A stretch of DNA of 64,000 bases, taken from positions 1 to 64,000 of the forward strand of contig JARGPA010000006.1 in assembly GCA_029213305.1 (NCBI GenBank), in the 5' to 3' direction. Shown in pieces: positions 8,653-16,814 of the stretch. Numbering within the stretch: position 1 is the stretch's first letter; the number at the start of each line of letters is the position of its first letter. Source of the stretch: Phycisphaerales bacterium (lineage in GTDB: Bacteria > Planctomycetota > Phycisphaerae > Phycisphaerales > UBA1924). A program made the position numbers and the translations under genes. A model generated the notes under the pieces. It did no database searches, was not told where the DNA came from, and saw only the letters and a list, made by a program, of their open reading frames with translations.

Positions 8653-9831
8653 GTGATGCCCGAATTACTACCGACTCTTTATGGCGCAAACTGGTGCCCG
8701 GATTGCCGCAACACAAAGATTTTCCTTGGCGAAATGGATGTCGAATACAAGTGGGTTGATATTGACGGCGATGCTGATGCCAATGAATACATTGCCTCAG
8801 TGAATAACGGGAAGCGGGTGATTCCGACTGTTGTGCTGGGGTCTGGAGATGTACTTGTCAACCCATCAAATGCAGAGTTGGCTGAAGCGCTCGGAATTAA
8901 GCGCGAAGCAAGTCAGAGTTTTTATGATGTAATTGTCATCGGCGCTGGTCCTGCCGGATTGACAACTGCATTGTACCTTGCTCGTGAAGGACAACGGGTG
9001 CTTGTGCTCGATAAAGGGCCGATTGGTGGACAGGTCGCGCTGACAGATCGGCTCGATAACTTCCCAGGATTCCCCGATGGAATTGAAGGGCGTGAGTTCT
9101 CTGAACGTCTTGGGCGTCAAGCCATGCGGTTTGGTGTTGAGATTCTTACTGCTACTGAGGTTGTCAAAATTGAATCATCAGATTCTCAGTGCTCTGTTTC
9201 TACTGCGACAGGACAGCATTATGGTGCTACGGCCTTGTTAATTGCAACTGGATCAACCTACCGTCGGCTCAATGCGCCAGGTGAAGAACAGTTTATTGGA
9301 GCAGGCGTTCATTTTTGTGCGACTTGCGATGGACCGTTCTATAAGGGCAAGAGTGTTGCGGTCATCGGGGGGGGGAATAGTGCTGCAGAAGAGAGTTTGT
9401 TCTTAACTCGATTTGTTGATCATGTAGATGTACTCGTGCGAGATGAGGCGTTCATCGCCAGCAAGTTAGTATCTGAGAAAGTCTTGGGGCATGATCAGAT
9501 CGATGTACACTTTCAGAGTTCGGTAAAACGGTTCGAAGGTGAGGAATCACTGGAACGGATCGTGGTCGAGAGTCCTGGTGGCGAACGGAGTATTGATGTC
9601 GCAGCCGTATTCCTTTTCATTGGACTGTTGCCAAACACAAAATGGCTTCCCGATGAGATAGATTTAGAACAAGGCGGATTCATTAAAACGGCCATCAATC
9701 TTGAAACATCGATGCGTGGGATATTTGCTGCAGGTGATGTTCGAAGCGGAAGCACAAAGCAGGCCGCAAGTTCTGCAGGTGAAGGCGCTGCAGCTGCGTT
9801 GATGATCCGAGATTATTTGAATCAAAGATAG
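8653..9831 (+). CDS. Glutaredoxin-thioredoxin reductase fusion
   Basis: A 392-residue cytoplasmic flavoprotein. Residues 1-85 are a glutaredoxin-like domain with active site WCPDC (Cys about 15 and 18) and the cis-Pro segment RVIPTVV. From about 92 comes a complete low-molecular-weight thioredoxin reductase: FAD site GAGPAG (about 97), redox pair CATC (about 222-225), NADPH site GGGNSAAEE, and the second FAD motif GDVR near the end. The enzyme should pass electrons from NAD(P)H through FAD and CATC, with the fused glutaredoxin as built-in acceptor. The start is GTG 8653 or the next codon, ATG, after an AAGGA. It heads the cassette between copies C and D. Confidence 0.9.
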   Translation: MMPELLPTLYGANWCPDCRNTKIFLGEMDVEYKWVDIDGDADANEYIASVNNGKRVIPTVVLGSGDVLVNPSNAELAEALGIKREASQSFYDVIVIGAGPAGLTTALYLAREGQRVLVLDKGPIGGQVALTDRLDNFPGFPDGIEGREFSERLGRQAMRFGVEILTATEVVKIESSDSQCSVSTATGQHYGATALLIATGSTYRRLNAPGEEQFIGAGVHFCATCDGPFYKGKSVAVIGGGNSAAEESLFLTRFVDHVDVLVRDEAFIASKLVSEKVLGHDQIDVHFQSSVKRFEGEESLERIVVESPGGERSIDVAAVFLFIGLLPNTKWLPDEIDLEQGGFIKTAINLETSMRGIFAAGDVRSGSTKQAASSAGEGAAAALMIRDYLNQR

Positions 9832-9921
9832 GTTGATCGTCCAGGTTGTAAGCATGATTCAAATTGATTTACTCAATTGGGATGTTGTATCGTTCTGAAA
9901 ATTCATTCTGGAAAATTGCTA

Positions 9922-9951
9922 AAAACGGCATCTCAAGTGAGATGCCGTTTT
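9922..9951. terminator. Bidirectional terminator between convergent genes
   Basis: AAAACGGCATCTC and GAGATGCCGTTTT form a 13-bp perfect stem around a 4-nt loop, with A and T runs on either side. It separates the convergent reductase and cytochrome P460 genes. Confidence 0.8.
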
Positions 9952-9979
9952 AAGATATAGAGGTATGGGAGTAGAAGAG

Positions 9980-11170
9980 TTAGTTGAGTGGCCAAGTGGT
10001 TTTTACAAAATCAGTTCCGCCTGCAGAATGGCATTCGTAGCAACCTTGAACACCGTTACCAATAGCTACTGGCGAATTCCCATCTGTGACTGAAGTTACT
10101 TCATACCAGAACCAGCCATTGCCTGAATCTGATGATTCATGTGTTTTAATTTCAACCGCCCATCCCTCAAGGTCGTAATTTGAAGTGTACATTTCTTTGA
10201 TCGCAGTAGATCCTATCGGATGCTCTTTGTTTCCTGCGATCATTGATTCTGAAAGTGTATCGTTCATGAATGCTTTTACAGGTTTACCATAATTCGTATG
10301 CGGCCCTCTTGATGGGTGCATTTCAGATTCTTGATTCTTCCAGCTTTGGTAAGCTTTGCTTTTGAGATATGCAAAGAGATCATCTTGACCAGTCGGAACA
10401 TCTGTACCTGCGACGGATGATGGTGTTGGCTGGGTCGCTTGCCATGCGGCATCTCTAGCTGATTGATCGAAAGTGATATCGTCATTCATTGGTATTGCCA
10501 AAGCGCCCAATGTCTTAGGCCGTGACGATTGATTTTCCGGCGTTCTTTTCGCATTCTTTGCTGAGCGTAGGACTGGGTAGTGCTGTGTAAAAACAAAGTC
10601 GTCATCTGCGCTCGCTGCGTGACATGCGTTACAACTAGCAGTGGGAAAAGCTGAAGCAGTGAGTGCTAAGTCTCCGCCAAGTTTGGTCGTGTTTGTGAAA
10701 CTGAAGTACGCCCAGTTTCCTGGTTCATCTGGAAAATCTTTACGGCTTTTAATTGTTGCTTCTAAACCAATAAACTCGCCTTGAAAGTAGCCATTTCCGG
10801 ATACTGCTTGCTTCGATCCCACGCTTACAAGTTCCTTGACAAGAATTGTTCCTTCGGACCATTCGCCAGTGCTGAGATAATGCTGATAGTTGTCTGGGTG
10901 TATATATACATTATGATGTTCGGGGAATGCAGCCTTGCCGTTGTTCATGTCGTTGGGTGTGACCGGTGTACCTACATAGACCCATGTTCGATAGTCAACC
11001 GGTCTAATCAGATCCCCCGATTCGTCGAGTGTATACGGAGCCGGCGCGATGTTGACTTTGGAAGTTGAATCTTCAGAGTCCGAGCTAAATGCAGAAACAC
11101 AACCAACTGCTAGGATAAGACCCAACGAGCAACTAATAGTTGTGCCGCGTGAAAAGAGTTTTTTTGACAT
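9980..11170 (-). CDS. Exported diheme cytochrome P460-family protein
   Basis: About 396 residues. The ATG at 11170 has GGAG 8 nt upstream and is followed by a signal sequence with a possible lipoprotein cysteine (LAVGC, C24). Two cytochrome P460-like domains follow, each ending in a c-type heme site: CNACH (about 180-184) and CYECH (about 377-381). P460 proteins are periplasmic hemoproteins known from hydroxylamine or NO oxidation, but many homologues have no tested role. Two domains with two CxxCH sites is longer than the single-domain form. A regulator is transcribed divergently 200 bp away. The heme-lysine crosslink residue cannot be identified by eye. Confidence 0.8.
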   Translation of the reverse strand: MSKKLFSRGTTISCSLGLILAVGCVSAFSSDSEDSTSKVNIAPAPYTLDESGDLIRPVDYRTWVYVGTPVTPNDMNNGKAAFPEHHNVYIHPDNYQHYLSTGEWSEGTILVKELVSVGSKQAVSGNGYFQGEFIGLEATIKSRKDFPDEPGNWAYFSFTNTTKLGGDLALTASAFPTASCNACHAASADDDFVFTQHYPVLRSAKNAKRTPENQSSRPKTLGALAIPMNDDITFDQSARDAAWQATQPTPSSVAGTDVPTGQDDLFAYLKSKAYQSWKNQESEMHPSRGPHTNYGKPVKAFMNDTLSESMIAGNKEHPIGSTAIKEMYTSNYDLEGWAVEIKTHESSDSGNGWFWYEVTSVTDGNSPVAIGNGVQGCYECHSAGGTDFVKTTWPLN

Positions 11171-11370
11171 TTTGATCTCCAATTTGCTTCCGTTCTCAAT
11201 ATTGACGAGTTCAATATATCTAAAAATATGCGGCGGAAATGATTCGAGAACTGGGTGGTAGAAAAAAAGCGATACAGCCACCGCAATCAATGGAATACAG
11301 TCGTATCCGACGGAGTTTGGGATGTAAGCCATTAGTCACTGCCTGTATGGCGTCATTTAACGGGGGTTAC

Positions 11371-12081
11371 ATGGAATCTTTTGCTACATCAATCAAGTCT
11401 GTTGAGGCTCATTTTAATCCACAACATTTGCTTCAAAAGCTGTGTCCTGGGGTATGCGGTTTGCTAAGGGCTGATCGAATAGGAATAGCCTATTCGATCA
11501 ATGGGCCTGATTCTTTCCAGAATGTTGCGCTATGGGATCGGTTAGATCAATCGATGGTTCAAGGCTCTCATTTCACGTCGAAGAATACTGCTGCGGCATG
11601 GGTACGTGATTTTAGTTATCCCGTCTTTGGATCTAACCTTGACCAGATGAAAAGGTATCCATCTACGCTTGCGTATCTGCATCGTGAAAAATTTATTTCG
11701 AACCTACTGCTGCCGTTAGTCCTTGGGAATGGTTCCACCGCTGTTTTGTATGCTTTATCTCGCACTTCAGGAACTTACAACGAAACGATTATCCCATTTG
11801 GAATTCGTATTCAAAAAATTGTCGAACCAGCAATGACTGCTTTTTATGCAACGCGCGAGTTGATCGAAGGTTGTGAGTACAAAGAAGATTGTCTTCCAGA
11901 TATGAAAACTGAATCGGAAGAAAATTTTCAACAACCTACACTTGAACAAATCCAGAAATTGCACATTGTAGATACTCTTGCAATGACGAATGGCGTGATC
12001 GATGGCCCTAAAGGAGCGGCGAAAATACTCGATATTCATCCAAGCACATTACGAAATCGGATGAGAAAACTTGGGATCTAG
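11371..12081 (+). CDS. Regulator with GAF-like N-terminus and Fis-type HTH, no AAA+ domain
   Basis: About 236 residues from ATG 11371 (GGGGG just upstream); further in-frame ATGs lie upstream, so the start is uncertain. Residues 1-180 resemble a GAF-type sensor, by layout rather than a firm motif. The C-terminus, GAAKILDIHPSTLRNRMRKL, is the Fis-type helix-turn-helix found at the end of FhlA/NorR-like sigma-54 activators. The AAA+ ATPase domain such activators carry between these parts is absent, so it cannot drive sigma-54 open-complex formation itself. It is divergent from the P460 gene and probably controls it. The shared spacer contains a perfect palindrome TCAATATTGA (11196-11205). Confidence 0.7.
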   Translation: MESFATSIKSVEAHFNPQHLLQKLCPGVCGLLRADRIGIAYSINGPDSFQNVALWDRLDQSMVQGSHFTSKNTAAAWVRDFSYPVFGSNLDQMKRYPSTLAYLHREKFISNLLLPLVLGNGSTAVLYALSRTSGTYNETIIPFGIRIQKIVEPAMTAFYATRELIEGCEYKEDCLPDMKTESEENFQQPTLEQIQKLHIVDTLAMTNGVIDGPKGAAKILDIHPSTLRNRMRKLGI

Positions 12082-12134
12082 AATTGGTTTAAATACACAA
12101 CCATCAAATTCTGAGCTGAGTTGTGTGATCCGTT

Positions 12135-12300
12135 TGACCCGCTCTGGGTACAAACGAGTCCGCCGCAGTCCCTTCGAATTTTGAAATTGCAGTCTTCAAA
12201 GACTATTACTAAGGTTCGCCCTTTGCATGGCATGCAAGAGGTCGAAATTTCGATTCTATTCGTCTCTACTAATAGAAAATGCCTTCGGCAGATTGCTAAG
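12135..12300 (+). repeat. tRNA-Ala(GGC)-derived repeat, copy D (most decayed)
   Basis: TGACCCGC, a degenerate first site, then AGTCC at 12157 and 12167, still 10 bp apart. The tRNA part is 12222-12268: stem TTTGC/GCAAG around loop ATGGCAT, T arm with two mismatches, acceptor CGTCTCT. The downstream terminator is reduced to TGCC-TTC-GGCA without a T run. The next 200 bases to the pxpB start hold nothing I can support. Confidence 0.75.
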
Positions 12301-12507
12301 CTAAGTGGTGGAAGTTTTGATCACAGTTGGGGAGTTGATTAGAACGGTTTTGGTTCTCGATAGGCATTGTTGTGGTATCTCGTTTGCTATCTAGAAAGCT
12401 CTTCATTCCAGAAAATCGAGTGCTCTCTGCGGCCAATCTAGAGAACTCTGGGCCCAATCAATTATCTGAGACCAGATTTCGATCTGCAATATCGGATATC
12501 CTTTCCT

Positions 12508-13224
12508 ATGGATGAATGGCAGTTATGTTGGACCAGTGAGCGATCTATTCTCGTGAAGGCGCCTGAATTCGCCGCGCATTACGCCGCTTCAAGTTTGTTT
12601 GCGGCTTGGGTTCATTCACATTGTTCAGACATGATTCGATCAGTGATACCCTCAGCAACTGGTGTGTTGATCGAGTTCAATATCCAACAATGCACAATCA
12701 ATGATTCGTGGTCGACGGTTGTGCGATTGGTTGAGTCATACGATCGTGAGTACAACACTACGCAATCGTCTGATGCGTTAGGTGCTCGAGAGATACTGAT
12801 TCCGGTTTGTTATGATGAATACTTTGCCCCTGATCTGAATCTGATTGCTCATCATCTCAACTGCCATCCTGAAAGAATAATTGAGCTACATACATCCGTT
12901 CAGTACCATGTCGAAACGATGGGGTTTATGCCAGGGTTTGGGTATCTGAGTTCGCTTCATGATTCGTTACGGCTCCCACGAAAAGGAACACCGCGAACAC
13001 AAGTCCCCGCAGGCAGTGTTGGGATCGCAGAGAATATGACTGCTGTCTATCCCCACCAGAGTGCAGGCGGCTGGCATCTCATCGGGCGTACCCCGATACA
13101 ACTATTTGACCCAAACCAGAATCAGCCCGCGCTGCTGAGAGTAGGTGATTCAGTACGGTTCGAACAAATCACACATGATGAGTTCAATAGTATTACTCAG
13201 TCTCATCAGTGGTGGGAGGACTGA
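12508..13224 (+). CDS. pxpB: 5-oxoprolinase subunit PxpB
   Basis: A 238-residue protein of the KipI/allophanate-hydrolase-subunit-1 family. The conserved C-terminal block is clear: FMPGFGYLSSLH, LPRKGTPRTQVPAGSVGIA, then GGWHLIGRTPIQLFDP and the closing VRFEQI. With PxpC and PxpA it forms the ATP-dependent enzyme that opens 5-oxoproline (pyroglutamate) to glutamate, a metabolite-repair reaction. Its stop overlaps the next start (TGATG at 13222), so the two genes are translationally coupled. The old KipI name (kinase inhibition in Bacillus) is less likely to reflect its role given the PxpC and PxpA partner. Confidence 0.9.
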   Translation: MDEWQLCWTSERSILVKAPEFAAHYAASSLFAAWVHSHCSDMIRSVIPSATGVLIEFNIQQCTINDSWSTVVRLVESYDREYNTTQSSDALGAREILIPVCYDEYFAPDLNLIAHHLNCHPERIIELHTSVQYHVETMGFMPGFGYLSSLHDSLRLPRKGTPRTQVPAGSVGIAENMTAVYPHQSAGGWHLIGRTPIQLFDPNQNQPALLRVGDSVRFEQITHDEFNSITQSHQWWED

Positions 13225-14918
13225 TGGGGAATATCGTGGTTATTCATCCTGGGGTCCTGAGCAGTGTGCAGGATACTGGTCGTAACGGTTATCGACATGT
13301 AGGTGTTCCGAAGAGTGGCGCGTTTGATTCTGTCTCGCTTCGTATTGGGAATCGGTTGCTTGATAATTCTGATTCTGATGCCGCGATCGAAATGACCATG
13401 TCGGGTGGTGAGTTCAGGTTTACGGCATCAACGGTTGTTTGCTTGACTGGAGCTAATGCAGATGATGCTGTAATCAAAATTGGAATCCATCAAGAAAAAT
13501 TACACCATCGGCAACCGACTGTGATTCCAACTGGCAGCATGCTGAAGATAGGGCGGTTGACAAACGGCTTGCGAGGGTACCTATGTATTGCAGGTGGGAT
13601 CCAATCTCCACAGGTATTGGATAGTAGATCTTCACTAGTTTCACTACCTGATGCCGGACTTGGCAGCGCCATAAAGTCAGGTGACAGGCTGCCATTTGAT
13701 GAGTATCAAACAACAGAAACTGACCTGTTGGTTAGTTCTAAATTCGAAGATGAGAATTTGATTCATGATGGATCTACTGTATTAAGGATTGTTCCCGGTG
13801 CGCATTACGAGTTGTTTAGTAAATTGCAATGCGCAGCGTTGGGGGATCAGAGATTCCAGGTGTCAGATCAAAGTAACAGAGCAGGTGTTCGTCTGTCGAA
13901 GAGTAAAATTCCTGGGGTGATTCCAATCAGTCTTTCAAGCGAAGGAACGCTGCAAGGGTATGTTCAAGTCCCTCCATCAGGTGAGCCCATCATACTCGGT
14001 GTTGATGGTCCAACGACAGGAGGGTACCCTGTTATCGCGTGCGTCATCGAGGCAGATCAGCATGTGCTGGCCCAGTGCGAAATCCGCGAGCAGTTCCGAT
14101 TTCGTTGGGTCAACCTCGAAGATGCTCAGGAGGCGTTGCGGGACCAGCATGCAGTGATTCAGTCGGTCAAGCCACGGAGTCCTAAAAAGATGTCGTGGGA
14201 TTACAAAAGATCTGTTCGGCCAAGTGTTCTCTTCGGCTGCGATACCGGTGAAGCTCTTTCGGGTCCAGGCCGCGATAGAGAGTTGGCATTGCTTCCTTAT
14301 GTGTCTGCGGTGAGCATCGCCTGTGGAGGACACGCTGGAGATCAAGATTCGATGCGTGAAGCTTTATCAGCTGCTTGTGAACACGGCTGTATCATCGGAG
14401 CGCATCCTTCGTACCCAGATCGAGATGGATTCGGGCGGCGTGAGATCGAGATTCGCCGAGAAGTGTTAGGATCATCACTTAAAGAACAGCTCAATACATT
14501 TTCAGATATTGCAAAGGAATGCAACGCAAAGGTCTCATACATCAAAGCGCACGGAGCGCTCTATCATGCGGTTTCTCGTGATACTTCGTTTGCAGAATGG
14601 TACTGGGGTATTTGCACATCGATTTTCCCACACGCACGATTCGTCGGACCGCTGGGTTCAGTTACTCTTGATCATTTTACATCCTCTGGTATTCCTGTGT
14701 TCGTAGAGGGATTCTGTGATCGGGTGTATGAATCAAACGGGACACTGCGAGTAAGGAGTGTTGCGGGAGCATGCATTACAGATCCGGAGATTGCAGCTTC
14801 TCAAGCAGAGCGTCTTATCCAAGATTCCAGCTGCCAGTTTCTATGCGTGCACAGTGATACTGAGAATGCGATCAATATTGCACGATCAGTCCATGAGCGG
14901 CTCTCCTTCGCTCTTTAG
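13224..14918 (+). CDS. Fused 5-oxoprolinase subunits PxpC-PxpA
   Basis: About 564 residues. ATG 13224 is preferred over GTG 13209 because GGGAGGA stands 5 nt upstream and the ATG overlaps the pxpB stop. Residues 1 to about 315 are PxpC (KipA/allophanate hydrolase subunit 2): VLSSVQDTGRNGYRHVGVP near the start, later PGVIPISLSSEGTLQGYVQVP and GPTTGGYPVIA. After a short linker, residues from about 333 are PxpA (LamB/YcsF): GCDTGEA, SIACGGHAGD, IGAHPSYPDRDGFGRR, IKAHGALYHA. PxpA is normally a separate protein of about 245 aa; here it is slightly short, with HSD where many homologues have HGD. The fusion supports PxpC and PxpA acting as one complex. Confidence 0.9.
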   Translation: MGNIVVIHPGVLSSVQDTGRNGYRHVGVPKSGAFDSVSLRIGNRLLDNSDSDAAIEMTMSGGEFRFTASTVVCLTGANADDAVIKIGIHQEKLHHRQPTVIPTGSMLKIGRLTNGLRGYLCIAGGIQSPQVLDSRSSLVSLPDAGLGSAIKSGDRLPFDEYQTTETDLLVSSKFEDENLIHDGSTVLRIVPGAHYELFSKLQCAALGDQRFQVSDQSNRAGVRLSKSKIPGVIPISLSSEGTLQGYVQVPPSGEPIILGVDGPTTGGYPVIACVIEADQHVLAQCEIREQFRFRWVNLEDAQEALRDQHAVIQSVKPRSPKKMSWDYKRSVRPSVLFGCDTGEALSGPGRDRELALLPYVSAVSIACGGHAGDQDSMREALSAACEHGCIIGAHPSYPDRDGFGRREIEIRREVLGSSLKEQLNTFSDIAKECNAKVSYIKAHGALYHAVSRDTSFAEWYWGICTSIFPHARFVGPLGSVTLDHFTSSGIPVFVEGFCDRVYESNGTLRVRSVAGACITDPEIAASQAERLIQDSSCQFLCVHSDTENAINIARSVHERLSFAL

Positions 14919-14987
14919 CTTTGATTTCAAGCAAATAGAGTTTTGGATCATCGTCTATGGATTGTTTTGATAGGTTTCAAATTTATA

Positions 14988-15302
14988 TATAATACGTTAA
15001 CAGTTCGCAAGAGAACATGGTTTGTTAGTTGTATAAGAAGAGTGTCTCTGTTTCTATTTCGTAGAAGGTTGCGCGACTTCTATTAGAGTTATATTTCTTG
15101 CAGGATATTTCAGACTTCTAATATTCTACTTTCTGACAAGCAGTGACTTGCCTATTGAAAAAGTTGAATGCGTGATTAAAAATCAATCATTGATATGGGC
15201 AACAATGTCCTAGCTGTGCTTGTAAGAACAAGCAAAATGGCGATATTGCAATGAGAAGCGTTGTAATTCAGTAGGAAAACGGCCTCAAGCGGCATCGTTT
15301 TT
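14988..15302 (+). ncRNA. Candidate structured RNA in a gene-free stretch
   Basis: The 570 bases between pxpCA and the next gene have no convincing coding frame but show ordered signals: TTGATA (14967) and TATAAT (14988) 15 nt apart; hairpins GTTC/GAAC (15003-15016), TAGAAG/CTTCTA (15062-15082) and TGCTTGT-AAGA-ACAAGCA (15217-15234); then a terminator-like stem AAAACGGCC against GGC-AT-CGTTTT (15276-15301) with a T run. Together they suggest a transcript of about 300 nt. No known RNA family was recognised. It may simply be the trailer of the pxp operon. Confidence 0.35.
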
Positions 15303-15493
15303 ATGTGGCATAATGCTTTGTGAATAATATGTTTATGAATTTATAGATATGCTTCGCGTGTAGAATTGGAAGTACACATGTGTTCATAGGTTGTGTAAAT
15401 ATTATCACAAAACATGACAATTTGCGATGCAGTATATGATTGCACTTGATAAAGTAATTAATACTTGGCCTTATAGGCAGAAAGAAGGGCTTG

Positions 15494-16771
15494 ATGTATT
15501 TAAAATTATTGACATCGATGATTTGCATATCGTCTGCTGTAACTACTTCATTTGCAGACTCTCAAAATCTTGATTTGGTTCTAGCTCTAGAAGTAAATGG
15601 ATCTAGTTTGGTTGAATCAGATTTGAACGGCGATTGCGAGATTGACATGGCAGATGTTGCAATAGCCATTGCAGCAAGAATGGATACAGATCCTGCTGTT
15701 ATGGAAGATTTGGATGGTGACGGTTTAATCACCGGGGCCGACACGCTATTGTTAATTCAAAGTATTATATCGGGAAGTATGAAGGATACTGACGGTGATG
15801 GTGTCGTCACGGTAGGTGATGCTGTAGTTGTCGCTGGAGCCTTGTATCAAAACGGAATCAACAACGCCTCCGATACAGATGGAAATCAGATTGTCGATGT
15901 TAATGATGTCTCTTCTGTGTTGATAAAAGTTGGAGATACTGTCGATTTGGATACTGCTTCGGTGGCATCAACAGTCTTCAATCTAGTTGTCCAAACAGTT
16001 CTTGCTATGGCCAATGGCTTAGTGGCGATTGAAATTTGCGATTCAGGAAACCCTAGAAATTGGCCTCCAGAGGACCATCAAGAATCAGTTAGCCGATTTT
16101 ATCCTTCTGATCATAATCGTGTACGAAGTAGGCAATGGCCGGCAAATCATATGTTTTCGATATCAGAAGAATGGGAAGAGGGGGGGCACTCTCTACAATT
16201 AAGTAAAGATGAATCTTGGCCTTCTAATCATACATATGAAGTGTCGTCATATTGGGGCGGGACAGAACCTGATTGGCCTAATGATCCTGTGACTCATGAT
16301 GGAGAAACGAGCAGTAACTGGCCGCCAAATCATGCAAACTACATCAGTTCAGAGCGTCCTGGAGATCATGCAGCGGAAATTTCATCGGTTTGGCCAGCAA
16401 ATCACAATGAAGATCTTTCTGCGGATCAAATTTGGCCAGATGCATCAGATCATGAATTTAATATTTCTCATTCATGGGATCATTCGACAGCCTCAAGTGC
16501 ATCGTGGCCTCCAAGTCATGTTAATCAAGTTTCGGGAACTTGGGTTCCGGGGCATACTTCAAGAACAAGTACTGGTTGGCCACCGTCGCATTCCTCTCAC
16601 GCATCATCAAATTGGCCGCCTGACACTTATCCAGGCACTTGGCCACCTAACCATAATGGCACCATCTCTTCAGGTTGGGGAGACCCGCCAGATGCTCCTC
16701 CAGGTTGGTTCCCTCCAGGGCATGCGTACATTCCGAGTGGGACAATGTTCTTGCCTATATTGGACGATTGA
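15494..16771 (+). CDS. Exported protein: dockerin-like Ca loops plus long WPxxH repeat region
   Basis: About 425 residues from ATG 15494 (AAGGG upstream), with a signal peptide ending about TTSFA. Residues about 38-150 hold four EF-hand/dockerin-type calcium loops (DLNGDCEIDMADV, DLDGDGLITGAD, DTDGDGVVTVGD, DTDGNQIVDVND). From residue about 190 (nt 16061) to near the end it is made of some 15 imperfect repeats of 12-14 residues with the pattern W-P-x-[NSD]-H-x4-S (QWPANHMFSIS, NWPPNHANYIS, SWPPSHVNQVS, TWPPNHNGTIS). I know no named family for this repeat. The next protein carries two more copies at its C-terminus. AT-rich gene; role unknown, likely surface or periplasmic. Confidence 0.8.
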   Translation: MYLKLLTSMICISSAVTTSFADSQNLDLVLALEVNGSSLVESDLNGDCEIDMADVAIAIAARMDTDPAVMEDLDGDGLITGADTLLLIQSIISGSMKDTDGDGVVTVGDAVVVAGALYQNGINNASDTDGNQIVDVNDVSSVLIKVGDTVDLDTASVASTVFNLVVQTVLAMANGLVAIEICDSGNPRNWPPEDHQESVSRFYPSDHNRVRSRQWPANHMFSISEEWEEGGHSLQLSKDESWPSNHTYEVSSYWGGTEPDWPNDPVTHDGETSSNWPPNHANYISSERPGDHAAEISSVWPANHNEDLSADQIWPDASDHEFNISHSWDHSTASSASWPPSHVNQVSGTWVPGHTSRTSTGWPPSHSSHASSNWPPDTYPGTWPPNHNGTISSGWGDPPDAPPGWFPPGHAYIPSGTMFLPILDD

Positions 16772-16814
16772 TAAAGTCCATGTAAAGTTGAAAGCATTAA
16801 TTTAGGATTTCAAA

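Noticed and set aside
3803-12300. Four functional tRNA-Ala genes
   Set aside because: None of the copies has the 5' acceptor strand (GGAGACG) or a proper D arm, and three have broken T-stem pairs.
3803-12300. Integron attC array
   Set aside because: No integron integrase and no attC core sites (GTTRRRY) bound the repeats; they contain tRNA sequence and a terminator instead.
16061-16750. DNA-level tandem repeat or CRISPR in the WPxxH region
   Set aside because: The repeats are conserved in protein but divergent in DNA, with no constant repeat/spacer lengths.
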